From Euperipatoides rowelli (taxonomy: Eukaryota > Onychophora > Udeonychophora > Euonychophora > Peripatopsidae), in the NCBI GenBank assembly GCA_003024985.2, contig PXIH01S0011213.1: DNA of 12,410 bases, one strand, 5' to 3'. The position numbers and the translations under genes were made by a program. A model generated the notes under the pieces. The model made no database searches. It was not told where the DNA came from and saw only the letters and a program-made list of their open reading frames with translations. Below, piece after piece: positions 1 through 7,279 of the stretch. How positions within the stretch are numbered: position 1 is the stretch's first letter; each line of letters begins with the position of its first letter.

Positions 1-171
1 TATTAATAAGTTAGAATTTCATCTTCACTTGCAATACTAAACTATTTTATTATGATCGAGTACTTTGCTATTCAGAAAGGGCTAACTTTGATCGTTCGTT
101 TATAAAATTAAATGTTCACGTGACCAGGTATAAACCAAATAAGCGAAACACATTGAAAAAAATCACTTTCG
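1..171. other. non-coding left flank
   Basis: AT-rich sequence with no open reading frame, RNA gene or repeat that I can support on either strand. Confidence 0.6.
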
Positions 172-450
172 CCTAGAAATGGGCGTAACTATGTCCCATT
201 TATGACATTAATAGCGGCATTATTTTTAAATTTACAGTCTTAACCTTATTCTTACCCTGAACCGTAACTCCTACTACGTATTTTAAGACATCGGCCGGGA
301 AGTGTAGGATAATCTAGAGGTGAAATAATCCTTTTTTGATTGATTTTGATAATTTTGAGCTATTTCCGACCATTTGGCGTATATGACCGAAATAGATGCG
401 CAGATGTTAAAAATGTGGTAAAATGGGACATCGTTACGCCCTATTTTAGG
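172..450. mobile_element. MITE-like element bounded by 30-bp inverted repeats
   Basis: Positions 172-201 and 421-450 are inverted copies of one another over 30 bp with about 26 matches. The shared core is GGGCGTAAC(T/G)ATGTCCCATTT. They enclose a 279-bp AT-rich segment without convincing coding capacity; the 64-codon minus-strand frame at 283-477 runs across the right repeat and looks like chance. This is the architecture of a short non-autonomous DNA transposon. I could not fix a target-site duplication, so the outer ends and the superfamily are unknown. Confidence 0.5.
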
Positions 451-695
451 TACTCCTAAAAAATCTAATGAATACATGCCTTAAGTTGATTTTTGATAAT
501 AAAGTTAAAATTCAAGGTAAATTTGAAAAAAACATCCGAAGTAGTAAAGAAAAGAAAAGAATCCAGTGTTTTTTAAAAGAACTTCGGATAGCCAAATCGA
601 TATTGAAATTTAAATGTTTTTATTAAGAATTCAAACAGTCTTATAGAATAGTATGTTTCAATGCAAATAAAACATTGTTTTATTTTTCAACCTAC
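451..695. other. non-coding spacer with a 9-bp inverted repeat
   Basis: No gene is visible. A perfect inverted repeat, ATCCGAAGT at 534-542 and ACTTCGGAT at 581-589, brackets 38 bases of purine-rich then T-rich sequence and could form a loose hairpin. Nothing else stands out before the transposon at 704. Confidence 0.45.
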
Positions 696-703
696 ATTAC
701 ATA
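696..703. repeat. target-site duplication, left copy
   Basis: ATTACATA, directly abutting the left end of the long-TIR transposon. It pairs with ATTACATG at 4053-4060 (7 of 8 identical). Confidence 0.55.
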
Positions 704-1145
704 CAGGTCTATGCTTACCATAAGGCAAACGCANGGGGTCTAGCTATCCCAAATCAAATGCTGGGAGCCCAAAAGGCTCCAAATGCGGCTAAAATGAAAA
801 ATAATTAAGCAGAAAGAAATAAGCAAATAGTAGATTGGGTAAGCAAAAAAGAAAACTGCACTTTGCGAGCAGAAAACCAAATTTGGAACATTTATTCATC
901 ATGCCCATAAGAAACATTTAAGAATTTGGGCCACCGGAAAAAACAAACAAATGGTGTCTATTTAAAAAAAAAACGGCTGCCAAAACTTTTTTTCCTCAAG
1001 TACGGTATGTGAAAATGGTGTCCATTTCTACGTTTTATGGGCACTGAACTAAAAAATACTACTTTAAATTAGTGTCCGACTCACCTAGGGTGAGATATTC
1101 AAAATGACAGTCAATATAGTTGCTGATAAAGTACCATTTTCAAAA
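704..1145 (+). repeat. left terminal inverted repeat of the transposon
   Basis: This is the inverted counterpart of 3465-4052. The best-preserved stretches are the block around CTCACCTAGGGTGAGATATTC (1080-1100), the block AAATGGACACCATTTTCACAT read on the minus strand (about 1010-1030), and TTCCAAATTTGGTTTTCTGC on the minus strand (about 865-890). Outward of 840 the match is weaker and gapped. A small perfect hairpin, GGAGCC-caaaa-GGCTCC, sits at 764-780. One base at 734 is ambiguous. Confidence 0.65.
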
Positions 1146-2676
1146 ATATTTATATTTAATGTTATTTGTTTTTATTAATATTAGACTAGACTTAATTGTT
1201 CTTTATTTTTGTTTTCAGAATAATCTGTCATTGCCAGGCTGAATGCTAAAAGAGCCAAATTGGCATTAGTTTCTTCACAATCCTGTATAGAGCACCAGAT
1301 TAACTGAAACATACTGTATGTTGTCTAAGACAAGTTGACAGCAACGAGGAGCTTGCCAATCCCTCAAGAAACATAGATGAATACAGAACAAATCAAGGCT
1401 ACAAATCCTTGGCAAATAACCTTCTAGAATTTAAGATAAATTGTCTTCCAGAATTCATTGACATCTCTATACTGGATGAGGGGTGGGGATTTAAAGAAAC
1501 TTTAAAGACACGCCAAGGAAAGTGGCATAAATCCTGCACAATCCAGTATAATAATACCAACTTGAGGGAGCCAAAAAAATATACCAACAAACCTCATTGT
1601 GTTCTGAAGATGTTGATTCTCAACAAAGAAACGTACCATCAACATCACCGTATACAAGAGCTTTATCAACAACTCCATAGAATGTTAAAGAGGATGTATG
1701 CTTCATTTTTTCTACTTCTAATCCTAATTCCATTCTATTCAAAGTAACTACAATAGAAATCACAAACATAATAAAAAAGTGGGCTACAGAGGTAGGTCAG
1801 ATTGACTTAGCAAGCCTTTTAGCACAAGGCGATCTGATTGCCCAAGGAGCAAAGTACCATAAGCATTGTTATAACCATCTATTTTACAATATAGGTTGAA
1901 AATGAACTTAAAATCCAAAATAATGGGAGTCTTAAATGTTTGACTGGAAAGTAATGGCATTCAAACACATTGCCCAATATATCAGAGAGAAAATAAATTT
2001 GCAAGATACAGATTATATAGATCTTCAAAATGGCTGATCTATCTACTACATACAAAGACCGATTATCCCAGCTCTTACTTGGACAAGATGGAGGTAAAAT
2101 GCCAAATGTGCATACAACTGTCTCCGAGAGAGGATTTTATTTGATTTTCCCAGAGTTGCAAGCTCACAAGTCACCTTTTTGGGTATGTTGCTAACCTTTT
2201 TAAGGATATTACTGCTCAAGATGAGTGAGATACTGATTCTTCCGGGTTATTCAAGTTTGTAAGATGTTTAAGACAAGAAATTTCACAGCATTCTATTTCT
2301 TTTGCTGGGTACTTTGAAGAAAACTGCCAGCTAGCTTATGTGCACCCAGCATTGCTAGCTATACTAAAACTTCTTCTTTATGGCTCAATAATAAGTGAAT
2401 CTAAAACAACACAACCAGCCCTTAAAATCAGCCATCAATAAGAGGAATACTGCACCAAAATCTAATTTATCAGATATTTTGTACCACAAAGTAGATTGTT
2501 AATCACCTTTTCCTTTGTATCTGTCCCTTTCTACTTATTCAAAGTCTCATAGTCGAAAGACAATTGATGAAATGCATGCAGCAGGTATCTTGGTCTCCTC
2601 AGATTGGGTGAACAAGGTAACATCTGCTTTCTGCCAATTGCAAGCCATGCAAACTAATGAAGAAGGTGCCCGTTGC

Positions 2677-2684
2677 CTAAGCAA
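2677..2684. repeat. target-site duplication of the MITE, left copy
   Basis: CTAAGCAA, identical to 2985-2992 and immediately outside the CAGTG terminus. Confidence 0.9.
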
Positions 2685-2984
2685 CAGTGGTGGATCTATT
2701 AATTTTTTATTTATTTTTTTTTTGGGGGGGGGGGAGAAGTTGGCTTCTGTCACCCTCAATTTCTGTGTTTTTTCAAACAAAATATTTTGATAAGCTTGTT
2801 TTTAGTTGTATGGACATTTTGTACTTCGAATGTAAATAATTTGAGAAGCTTTATTTTTTTTTTTGGTTGTATGACATTTCGATAGCCCTTATATACTGTA
2901 TAATTTTTTAACTTCAAGGCCCATTTTGCTGCCCCCCTGATGTGGTACCCGGGGCATTTGCCCCTCCCCCTAGATCCGGCACTG
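2685..2984. mobile_element. nested hAT-type MITE with 8-bp TSD
   Basis: The left end CAGTGGTGGATCTA (2685-2698) and the right end TAGATCCGGCACTG (2971-2984) are inverted repeats with 12 of 14 matches. They are flanked by perfect 8-bp duplications CTAAGCAA at 2677-2684 and 2985-2992. The interior is T- and G-rich, with a run of eleven G at 2724-2734 and a GGGGC-attt-GCCCC hairpin near the right end, and no coding capacity. CAGTG ends plus an 8-bp duplication are the hAT hallmark. The MITE interrupts the pseudogene codon CTA AGC AAC. Removing the element and one duplication (308 bp) puts the two sides back in the same frame, which confirms the borders. Confidence 0.9.
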
Positions 2985-2992
2985 CTAAGCAA
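2985..2992. repeat. target-site duplication of the MITE, right copy
   Basis: CTAAGCAA, identical to 2677-2684 and immediately outside the terminal CACTG. Confidence 0.9.
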
Positions 2993-3413
2993 CTTACAAA
3001 AGGGTGTTTTCACAATTGGAGCTCATGATAATGTGGATTTTAATCCATCGAACACTACTTCAATGATCTTTTCATGGTACTACCAGATCAATCTTCCAGG
3101 AATTGACAGCTGATGAACAGGGTCAAACAAGACAATTTGTATAGAAATTCTGTGATATAGATATATAAATAAAGTAAGTTCCTGAGATATCAGAGTCTTA
3201 TGACATTGTGAAGACTCTAGTTTAACCAACCAATGCCCCAGTACAGTCTTTTTTTCAGGAAAGATGTCTCTGATTACAAATTTATGACAAAATATTTCAA
3301 GGCAAAAAGTAGTACATAAATGTGTGAAACTCTGAAGAGAGCAGATTCCTACATTGCACAAAAAGCGATATTCGATTCTTCCTTGAAAATACTTTTTCTT
3401 ATATCAAAACGAT

Positions 3414-3655
3414 TTGTCTAATTGACACTAAACTTGCATATTTTAGAGGAAAACATTTTGGTAGCGATTTTGAAAAATGGTAGCCATTTATTAACGTCAT
3501 CTTGAATATCTCATCCTAGGTGAGTCCGAGACTATTTTAAAGCAGTTTTTTTTAGTTTAGCACCCTTTAAAAAGTATAAATGGACACAAAATTTGCATAC
3601 TTTAGGAAAAAAACATTTTGGTAGCCATTTTTTTAAAATGGCCGACATCTTGTTT
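3414..3655 (+). repeat. internal direct duplication at the inner edge of the right TIR
   Basis: Two similar blocks of about 75-90 bp, 3414-3490 and 3577-3655, share the order GACAC...TTGCATA(C/T)TTTAG...AAAACATTTTGGTAGC.ATTTT. The second lies inside the TIR and the first straddles its inner boundary, so the TIR edge appears to have been partly duplicated. Confidence 0.55.
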
Positions 3656-4052
3656 TTTTTTGGGCAATTTTTACATTGTTCTACTTCCTAAAAGTTTTTT
3701 TATGAGCGTAATGGGAAATGTTCCAAATTAGTTTTTTTCTGTTCATAAAGTCCAGTTTTCTTTTGGATAATGCTTCTTATCCAGCCTACTAAAAGTTTAG
3801 CGAACACAACAAAATGTTCACAATTAACTTTTTATTTTGGCAATTGCAACTAAATAAAATGACAGTTCATACTAAAATAGCAAATGGAGAAGAGGCTTTA
3901 CTCACACTTACTCTTAAGCCTTAATGTAACTGTGAGGGATCGCTTCCCCCTCAATACCTCCTCCGCCCGCATCAAATGATCACACACAAAAAACTAAGCG
4001 CCCAAGAACTTACTTTGCCTAGGGCCCCAAATATATGCTAAGCACGACCTTG
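3465..4052 (-). repeat. right terminal inverted repeat of the transposon
   Basis: This is the inverted counterpart of 704-1145. Conserved blocks include TTGAATATCTCATCCTAGGTGAG (3502-3524), ATAAATGGACACAAAATTTGCAT (3576-3598), TTCCAAATTAG plus the following T-rich stretch (3721-3738) and CCAGTTTTCTTTT (3751-3763). The stretch from about 3850 to 3990 has no clear counterpart on the left and is probably an insertion in this arm. The outermost bases are TGCTAAGCACGACCTTG, ending at 4052. Confidence 0.6.
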
Positions 4053-4060
4053 ATTACATG
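4053..4060. repeat. target-site duplication, right copy
   Basis: ATTACATG, abutting the right end of the long-TIR transposon. It matches ATTACATA at 696-703 except at the last base. Confidence 0.55.
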
Positions 4061-4396
4061 TGTTTGTTTCGAGTTGTTTTTATAAAAAACGCCGACTGTA
4101 AACAAAAAAAAAAAAAAAATAAGCACTAATAAACTTATCTATAATTTGATTGATCTGGCACATTTAACGGCTCGGAATTACAGAATGAACAAATGAAGTC
4201 CCTGTCGACAATAGTCAGATCCTTGGTGAGTAAATTATGACTGGATTTTGTCCCTCCCCCTACTTTCTGTTTTACAATTTTGAATAATACATTGTTTAGT
4301 TAAAATTTAAAAAATTGAGCTAACGTATTCTTATCTAGAATTAGTTTTTCTTAGAATGAGCATTGAGGATACATTTTAAAGTGTTTTCGTCAAAGC
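4061..4396. other. non-coding spacer downstream of the zinc-finger gene
   Basis: No gene is visible. It contains a poly-A run of about 15 (near 4104-4119) and otherwise AT-rich unique-looking sequence. The part near 4370-4390 is where the minus-strand zinc-finger transcript would be cleaved if the signal at 4397-4402 is used. Confidence 0.5.
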
Positions 4397-4402
4397 TTTA
4401 TT
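4397..4402 (-). promoter_or_regulatory. poly(A) signal overlapping the stop codon
   Basis: TTTATT on the plus strand reads AATAAA on the minus strand. It shares bases with the zinc-finger gene's TAA stop (4398-4400). It is the only canonical signal I see close downstream, which implies an extremely short 3' UTR. Confidence 0.5.
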
Positions 4403-5573
4403 GATCAGCATGTTGTTTTTGATGCAAGGTTAAGGAACTCCTTTGAGTAGTTTTAAAACCGCACAGCTTACAGTGATACGGCTTTATGCCTGTATGTATT
4501 CTCTTATGCACAAACATAGCGCTGCTACTGGCGGCTTTATAATCACAGTCAGTGCACTCAAATGGTTTTTCCCCTGTGTGTTTCCTTTCATGTACAGTTA
4601 AACAAGGTTTGCGAGCTGTTGAAAAATCACAAAAATGGCACCGGTAGGGTTTATTACCAGTATGGGTACTCTCGTGCATCGTTTTATCACGGGAAGTAAT
4701 AGCTCTATAATCACAGAAATCACATTTAAACGGTTTATTACCAGTATGCTTCATTTTATGTGCATTAAAATTTTTTGTACCGTTAGATTTATGTCCACAA
4801 ACGTCGCATAGAAATGGCATCTCACCGGTATGCTTTCTTTTATGTATTTTTAAATAAGAAGCATTAACAGTTTTAAAATCACAAACGTCGCATTCAAATA
4901 TCTTGTATATTAAGTGTGTTGTCTTATGTTCAAGTAAAAGGATCTTTGAAGAGGTTTTAAAATCACAAATGGTGCATTTAAATCGATTTTCATTTGCATG
5001 TATTTTTAAATGCTCACATAGTCGCTGCGCTTGAACAGTCTTAAAATCACATTGGTCGCACGCGAATACAGTTTCATCGGCATGCTTTTCCTTATGTGAA
5101 GCCAAATCATTTTCATTCACTGTTTCATAATCACAAAGATGGCAACAAAATGTTTTTTTTCCAGAATGTTCCATTTCATGCTCAACTAGCCTATCTTTGC
5201 TCGCTTCTTTATCGCATATTTCATCCTGAACATTATTTTCACCAGAACATTCCATTTCATTTTCGACTAGCATATGTTTGCTCATTTCTTTATTGCATAT
5301 TTTATCCTCAACCTTATTTTCATCAGAACATTCTATTTCATGTTTGACTAAGATATCATTACTCATATCTTTATCGCATATTTCATCCTGAACGTTATTT
5401 TCATCAGAACATTCTATTTCATTTCCGATTAGCATATCATTGCTCTTTTCTTTATCACATATTTCATTCAGAACATTATTTTTATCAGAATGTTTTTTAT
5501 CATGTTCAATTAAAGTTGCTTGGCTGGTTGCTTTATATTGACACTCAAATTGATCTTTACTAATATCCGCCAT
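4398..5573 (-). CDS. C2H2 zinc-finger protein, nine intact fingers
   Basis: A single uninterrupted 391-codon exon. The ATG at 5571-5573 has A at -3 and G at +4, a good animal start context. Residues about 142-388 form nine tandem C2H2 fingers, all with C-x2-C-x12-H-x3-H, spaced every 28 residues. Linkers in the second half are of the TGEKP type (TGEMP, TGNKP twice, TGEKP, TGIKP), while the first three are atypical (ADETV, ANENR, LIYKI). Many fingers have CDF/CDY after the second cysteine, a pattern common in invertebrate poly-finger proteins. Residues about 32-141 are four acidic, finger-derived repeats that lack full zinc ligands, and residues 8-28 resemble a truncated finger. Known for the family: nuclear, sequence-specific DNA binding, usually transcriptional control. 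The target and the ortholog are not identifiable, and no KRAB, BTB, SET or other effector domain is present. The reading frame is fully intact although both neighbouring regions are full of dead transposons. Confidence 0.92.
   Translation of the reverse strand: MADISKDQFECQYKATSQATLIEHDKKHSDKNNVLNEICDKEKSNDMLIGNEIECSDENNVQDEICDKDMSNDILVKHEIECSDENKVEDKICNKEMSKHMLVENEMECSGENNVQDEICDKEASKDRLVEHEMEHSGKKTFCCHLCDYETVNENDLASHKEKHADETVFACDQCDFKTVQAQRLCEHLKIHANENRFKCTICDFKTSSKILLLEHKTTHLIYKIFECDVCDFKTVNASYLKIHKRKHTGEMPFLCDVCGHKSNGTKNFNAHKMKHTGNKPFKCDFCDYRAITSRDKTMHESTHTGNKPYRCHFCDFSTARKPCLTVHERKHTGEKPFECTDCDYKAASSSAMFVHKRIHTGIKPYHCKLCGFKTTQRSSLTLHQKQHADQ
5153..5480 (-). repeat. four 81-bp coding repeats: degenerate finger array
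   Basis: Within the zinc-finger CDS, a 27-residue unit of the form ECSDENNVQDEICDK.....L.EHEI occurs four times with substitutions. Aligned to a finger, VQDEIC corresponds to FxCxxC with the first Cys replaced by Asp (Asn in the first copy). The helix segment is one residue short. The last His is Cys in three copies, and SDENN sits in the TGEKP linker position. The units are strongly acidic and probably arose by duplication of a finger that had already lost zinc binding. Confidence 0.75.
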
Positions 5574-5628
5574 ATTAATGCCTTGTTATTGTATCTTTGT
5601 AATCCCACAATATCCAAAAATGAATTTA

Positions 5629-5757
5629 CTAGAGTATACAGCCTAATTCTTCATCATTTTCGTTATAATTAGCCAATAAACATTTTTGATTTTTACGAGC
5701 AGCACATTTCCTTTCCAAATAAGTATCACTACGATAGTTTTCTACATTCAATGCCAT
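5629..5757 (-). CDS. 42-codon ORF upstream of the zinc-finger gene (possible uORF)
   Basis: ATG at 5755-5757 to TAG at 5629-5631, same strand as the zinc-finger gene. It ends 55 bp before that gene's ATG and lies in a different frame. The peptide starts MALNVENYRSDTYLERK and ends NDEELGCIL; it is charged and contains two Cys spaced by seven residues. The ATG lies just after TTTTATAG, which could be a splice acceptor. It resembles no family I know. It may be an upstream ORF in the zinc-finger 5' UTR, a micropeptide, part of a spliced exon, or chance; length alone does not exclude chance. Confidence 0.3.
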   Translation of the reverse strand: MALNVENYRSDTYLERKCAARKNQKCLLANYNENDEELGCIL

Positions 5758-5811
5758 TGCTATAAAATATTTAACATTTAAATATCACTTTCTAAAACTG
5801 GAAGTTTGTTA

Positions 5812-5817
5812 TTTATT
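5812..5817 (-). promoter_or_regulatory. candidate poly(A) signal
   Basis: TTTATT on the plus strand reads AATAAA on the minus strand. It lies about 58 bp downstream of the stop of the candidate terminal exon at 5875-5952, a normal spacing for a 3' end. Confidence 0.35.
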
Positions 5818-5874
5818 TGTTTAATTTAAAGATTAAATTAAAAAAAAATTCCATCCAGAAGTGTTTACTCATAC

Positions 5875-5952
5875 TCATAATGTAAAATAACTGATACTAC
5901 TTCCTTGATTACACAAATCATCACAGAATGTTCGTAGTTTCTCGCTGAAATT
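5875..5952 (-). CDS. candidate terminal exon of an upstream minus-strand gene
   Basis: Read on the minus strand, a pyrimidine-rich tract (GTTTGTTTTGTTTTTCAG) ends at 5953 as a good 3' splice site. It is followed by 25 open codons, starting NFSEKLRTFCDDLCNQGSS and ending SYFTL, then TGA at 5875-5877 and AATAAA at 5812-5817. The acceptor, open frame, stop and poly(A) signal are in the right order. However, one other frame of this segment is also open for about 28 codons, and I could not find a convincing preceding exon. The protein family is not recognised. Confidence 0.3.
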   Translation of the reverse strand, partial: NFSEKLRTFCDDLCNQGSSISYFTL

Positions 5953-6425
5953 CTGAAAAACAAAACAAACAAGAGTATAACATATATGGGTTAAATAAAA
6001 TGAAGCAATTTGTATATTTAAAAGAAATAAAATATCAACAGGACATTTTTTTTTTTAAATTTAAAATGCCACAATATTTCCTAGACAAATACAGTAAGTT
6101 AGGATTTGATTTGAGAATGTAGTTAGCTGGGTTTGATCCTGTCTATCATTCAAAAGATAAATAAAATTGGTACCAATATAACACAAGAGGTTTAGACTGT
6201 ATTTAAAGGTTATACGGTAATATAACAAATAAAATATACAAAATCATTTTTTGTTTCAAGTTTTATTTGTTCTTTTATTTGCGAAAATCTGTGAGTCCTT
6301 ACTTTTCACAGAAATTTAAGAGCTTAATCATGAAACCAAGTAATTATATGAAAACGCCTTGTTTTACTTCTAAGATATTGTTTTCCTCTCATGGAAATGT
6401 AACTCGGCACTAAGCTGAGAAGAGT

Positions 6426-6452
6426 CTAATCAATCCATAGTAGATTGATTAG
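6426..6452. repeat. perfect 10-bp hairpin
   Basis: CTAATCAATC (6426-6435) and GATTGATTAG (6443-6452) are exact inverted copies separated by seven bases, CATAGTA. It could be a palindromic protein-binding site (it holds ATCAAT/ATTGAT homeodomain-like cores) or a MITE remnant. Confidence 0.5.
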
Positions 6453-6557
6453 TATGGAAAGGCATGAAAATGACCGTACTTATGACTTAGCTTTTCTCAA
6501 ATACAGCATTCATTTAGATGCTGAACTTAGTTTTGGTAAGGGGGATTATCCCTCCCT

Positions 6558-6575
6558 CACACACACACACACACA
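6558..6575. repeat. (CA)9 microsatellite
   Basis: Nine uninterrupted CA dinucleotides. Confidence 0.9.
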
Positions 6576-7240
6576 ATTCACTTGTGAAAGAGTTGGGAAT
6601 TTAAGGAAATTTGAAAATGCTTTATAAGAAATTTAAGTTATTTACTAACTTGCCCCAAAATTATTAACACTTCATTGAAAACTGAGCACTGCTTAGCGAA
6701 TCCATTTATCTTTTAGTCAAAATAAATGGCAATATTCACACCTCTATTGCTCCTTTTAAATTTGTATCCCAATGAATATGAAAGTAATAATTGCATAATA
6801 CTAATGAAAATAAGAAATCAGATTACTATATAGTCTAGGTAAGTTGGCATTCGAACTGGGCATTTAGAAAAACAAGCTTGAACTTTGGAATATGTTTGGG
6901 ACTCTTTCCTGACTTGGATAAAAAAAAATTCACAAAATTTAGCATCACATTGCCTTCTTTGACCAATAATAGCGGCCTCGATTTTAGTCGTTTTGGTATC
7001 GAGTCATTGGTAAATAAAGCCTATTTTTCATTTTGAGTCATTTATGTTTCGTCGAGTCATTTGTAATAGCTTAAGAGATTAAAAAAAAAATAATACTGTA
7101 TTGGAGTATGCAGCAAAAACCCAATGCTAAATCATATTAAATACTAATTAAAAGCCCATCAAAATTATGGAAAAAAATAAGAGTAAAATCAAGTTAAACC
7201 CTTTTTTTGGTAATGGTTAAATTCTGCGCGTCATTATCTA

Positions 7241-7279
7241 TGTGTATTTATAAAGGGCATCATTAAGCCGTGTGTATTT
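7241..7279. repeat. minisatellite, left part, split by the retrotransposon
   Basis: One full 30-bp unit (TGTGTATTTATAAAGGGCAT then CATTAAGCCG, 7241-7270) is followed by the first nine bases of the next unit (TGTGTATTT, 7271-7279). The array resumes at 12251 with ATTTATAAAGGCATCATG, so the LTR retrotransposon landed inside it. Confidence 0.75.

Larger units (their letters stand above)
1316..3355 (+). pseudogene. decayed ORF of an uncharacterised multi-copy invertebrate protein family
   Basis: Coding remnants run left to right through several frames. A Cys-containing start CCLRQVDSNEEL begins at 1319, followed by LANNLLEF, DISILDEG and the motif GKWHKSC (1517-1537). Then come GDLIAQGAKYHKHC (1828-1869), ADLSTTYKDRLSQLL (from 2033), FPELQAHKS, FVRCLRQEISQH (from 2256), FEENCQ, HPALLAILKLLLYGS, FPLYLSLSTYSKSHS (about 2510-2555) and, beyond a nested MITE, GVFTIGA followed by DNVDFNPSNTT (3027-3059). 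From memory, this motif order belongs to a large, highly repeated family of 'uncharacterized' proteins in cnidarians, molluscs, echinoderms and other invertebrates, with AKWH..C, AKYH..C and DNxDxNPSSTT..SFHGT signatures. Its biochemical role is not known to me. A transposition role is inferred from the inverted repeats around it. Stops and frameshifts are frequent, so this copy is dead. The 112-codon open stretch at 1409-1747 is only its best-kept part. Confidence 0.65.
704..4052 (+). mobile_element. decayed long-TIR DNA transposon (hAT-like ends) with an uncharacterised ORF
   Basis: Seen: the segments 704-1145 and 3465-4052 are inverted, imperfect copies of each other. The outermost bases are CAGGTCTATGCTTACCATA on the left and, read inward from the right, CAAGGTCGTGCTTAGCATA. 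The flanks are ATTACATA (696-703) and ATTACATG (4053-4060), an apparent 8-bp target duplication with one change. Known: 8-bp duplications and CA(R)GG-type ends are typical of the hAT superfamily. Inference: this is one 3.35-kb element whose cargo is the broken coding region at 1316-3355. A younger MITE (2685-2984) is nested inside. The ends are diverged, and the right arm carries roughly 115-135 bp of extra sequence, so the superfamily call is less sure than the presence of a long-TIR element. Confidence 0.65.
5960..7240. other. non-coding stretch, no supported gene
   Basis: About 1.3 kb of AT-rich sequence, possibly intronic to the candidate exon at 5875-5952. The short frame at 6445-6627 contains a CA microsatellite and starts inside a hairpin; I do not regard it as coding. 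Three copies of GAGTCATT occur at 7001-7008, 7035-7042 and 7054-7061. Nothing else is assignable. Confidence 0.5.

Noticed and set aside
1200-1260. Splice acceptor (TTTGTTTTCAG at about 1219) starting the transposon exon
   Set aside because: It is plausible, but the sequence between it and 1316 has stops in the pseudogene frame and no matching family motif, so no exon could be supported.
1399-1590. 63-codon minus-strand frame
   Set aside because: Antisense to the well-kept GKWHKSC part of the pseudogene.
2547-3361. Minus-strand frames of 77, 85 and 93 codons
   Set aside because: They overlap the MITE and the plus-strand pseudogene, whose motifs are recognisable; the minus frames match nothing.
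5096-5347. 83-codon plus-strand frame
   Set aside because: It is the antisense shadow of the acidic repeats in the zinc-finger CDS.
6445-6627. 60-codon plus-strand frame
   Set aside because: It begins within a hairpin, has no ATG at its first codon, runs through a CA microsatellite, and has no recognisable motif.
7001-7061. CRISPR-like or regulatory array from three GAGTCATT copies
   Set aside because: The motif is only eight bases, spacing is irregular and the context is animal nuclear DNA; probably chance or a decayed short tandem repeat.
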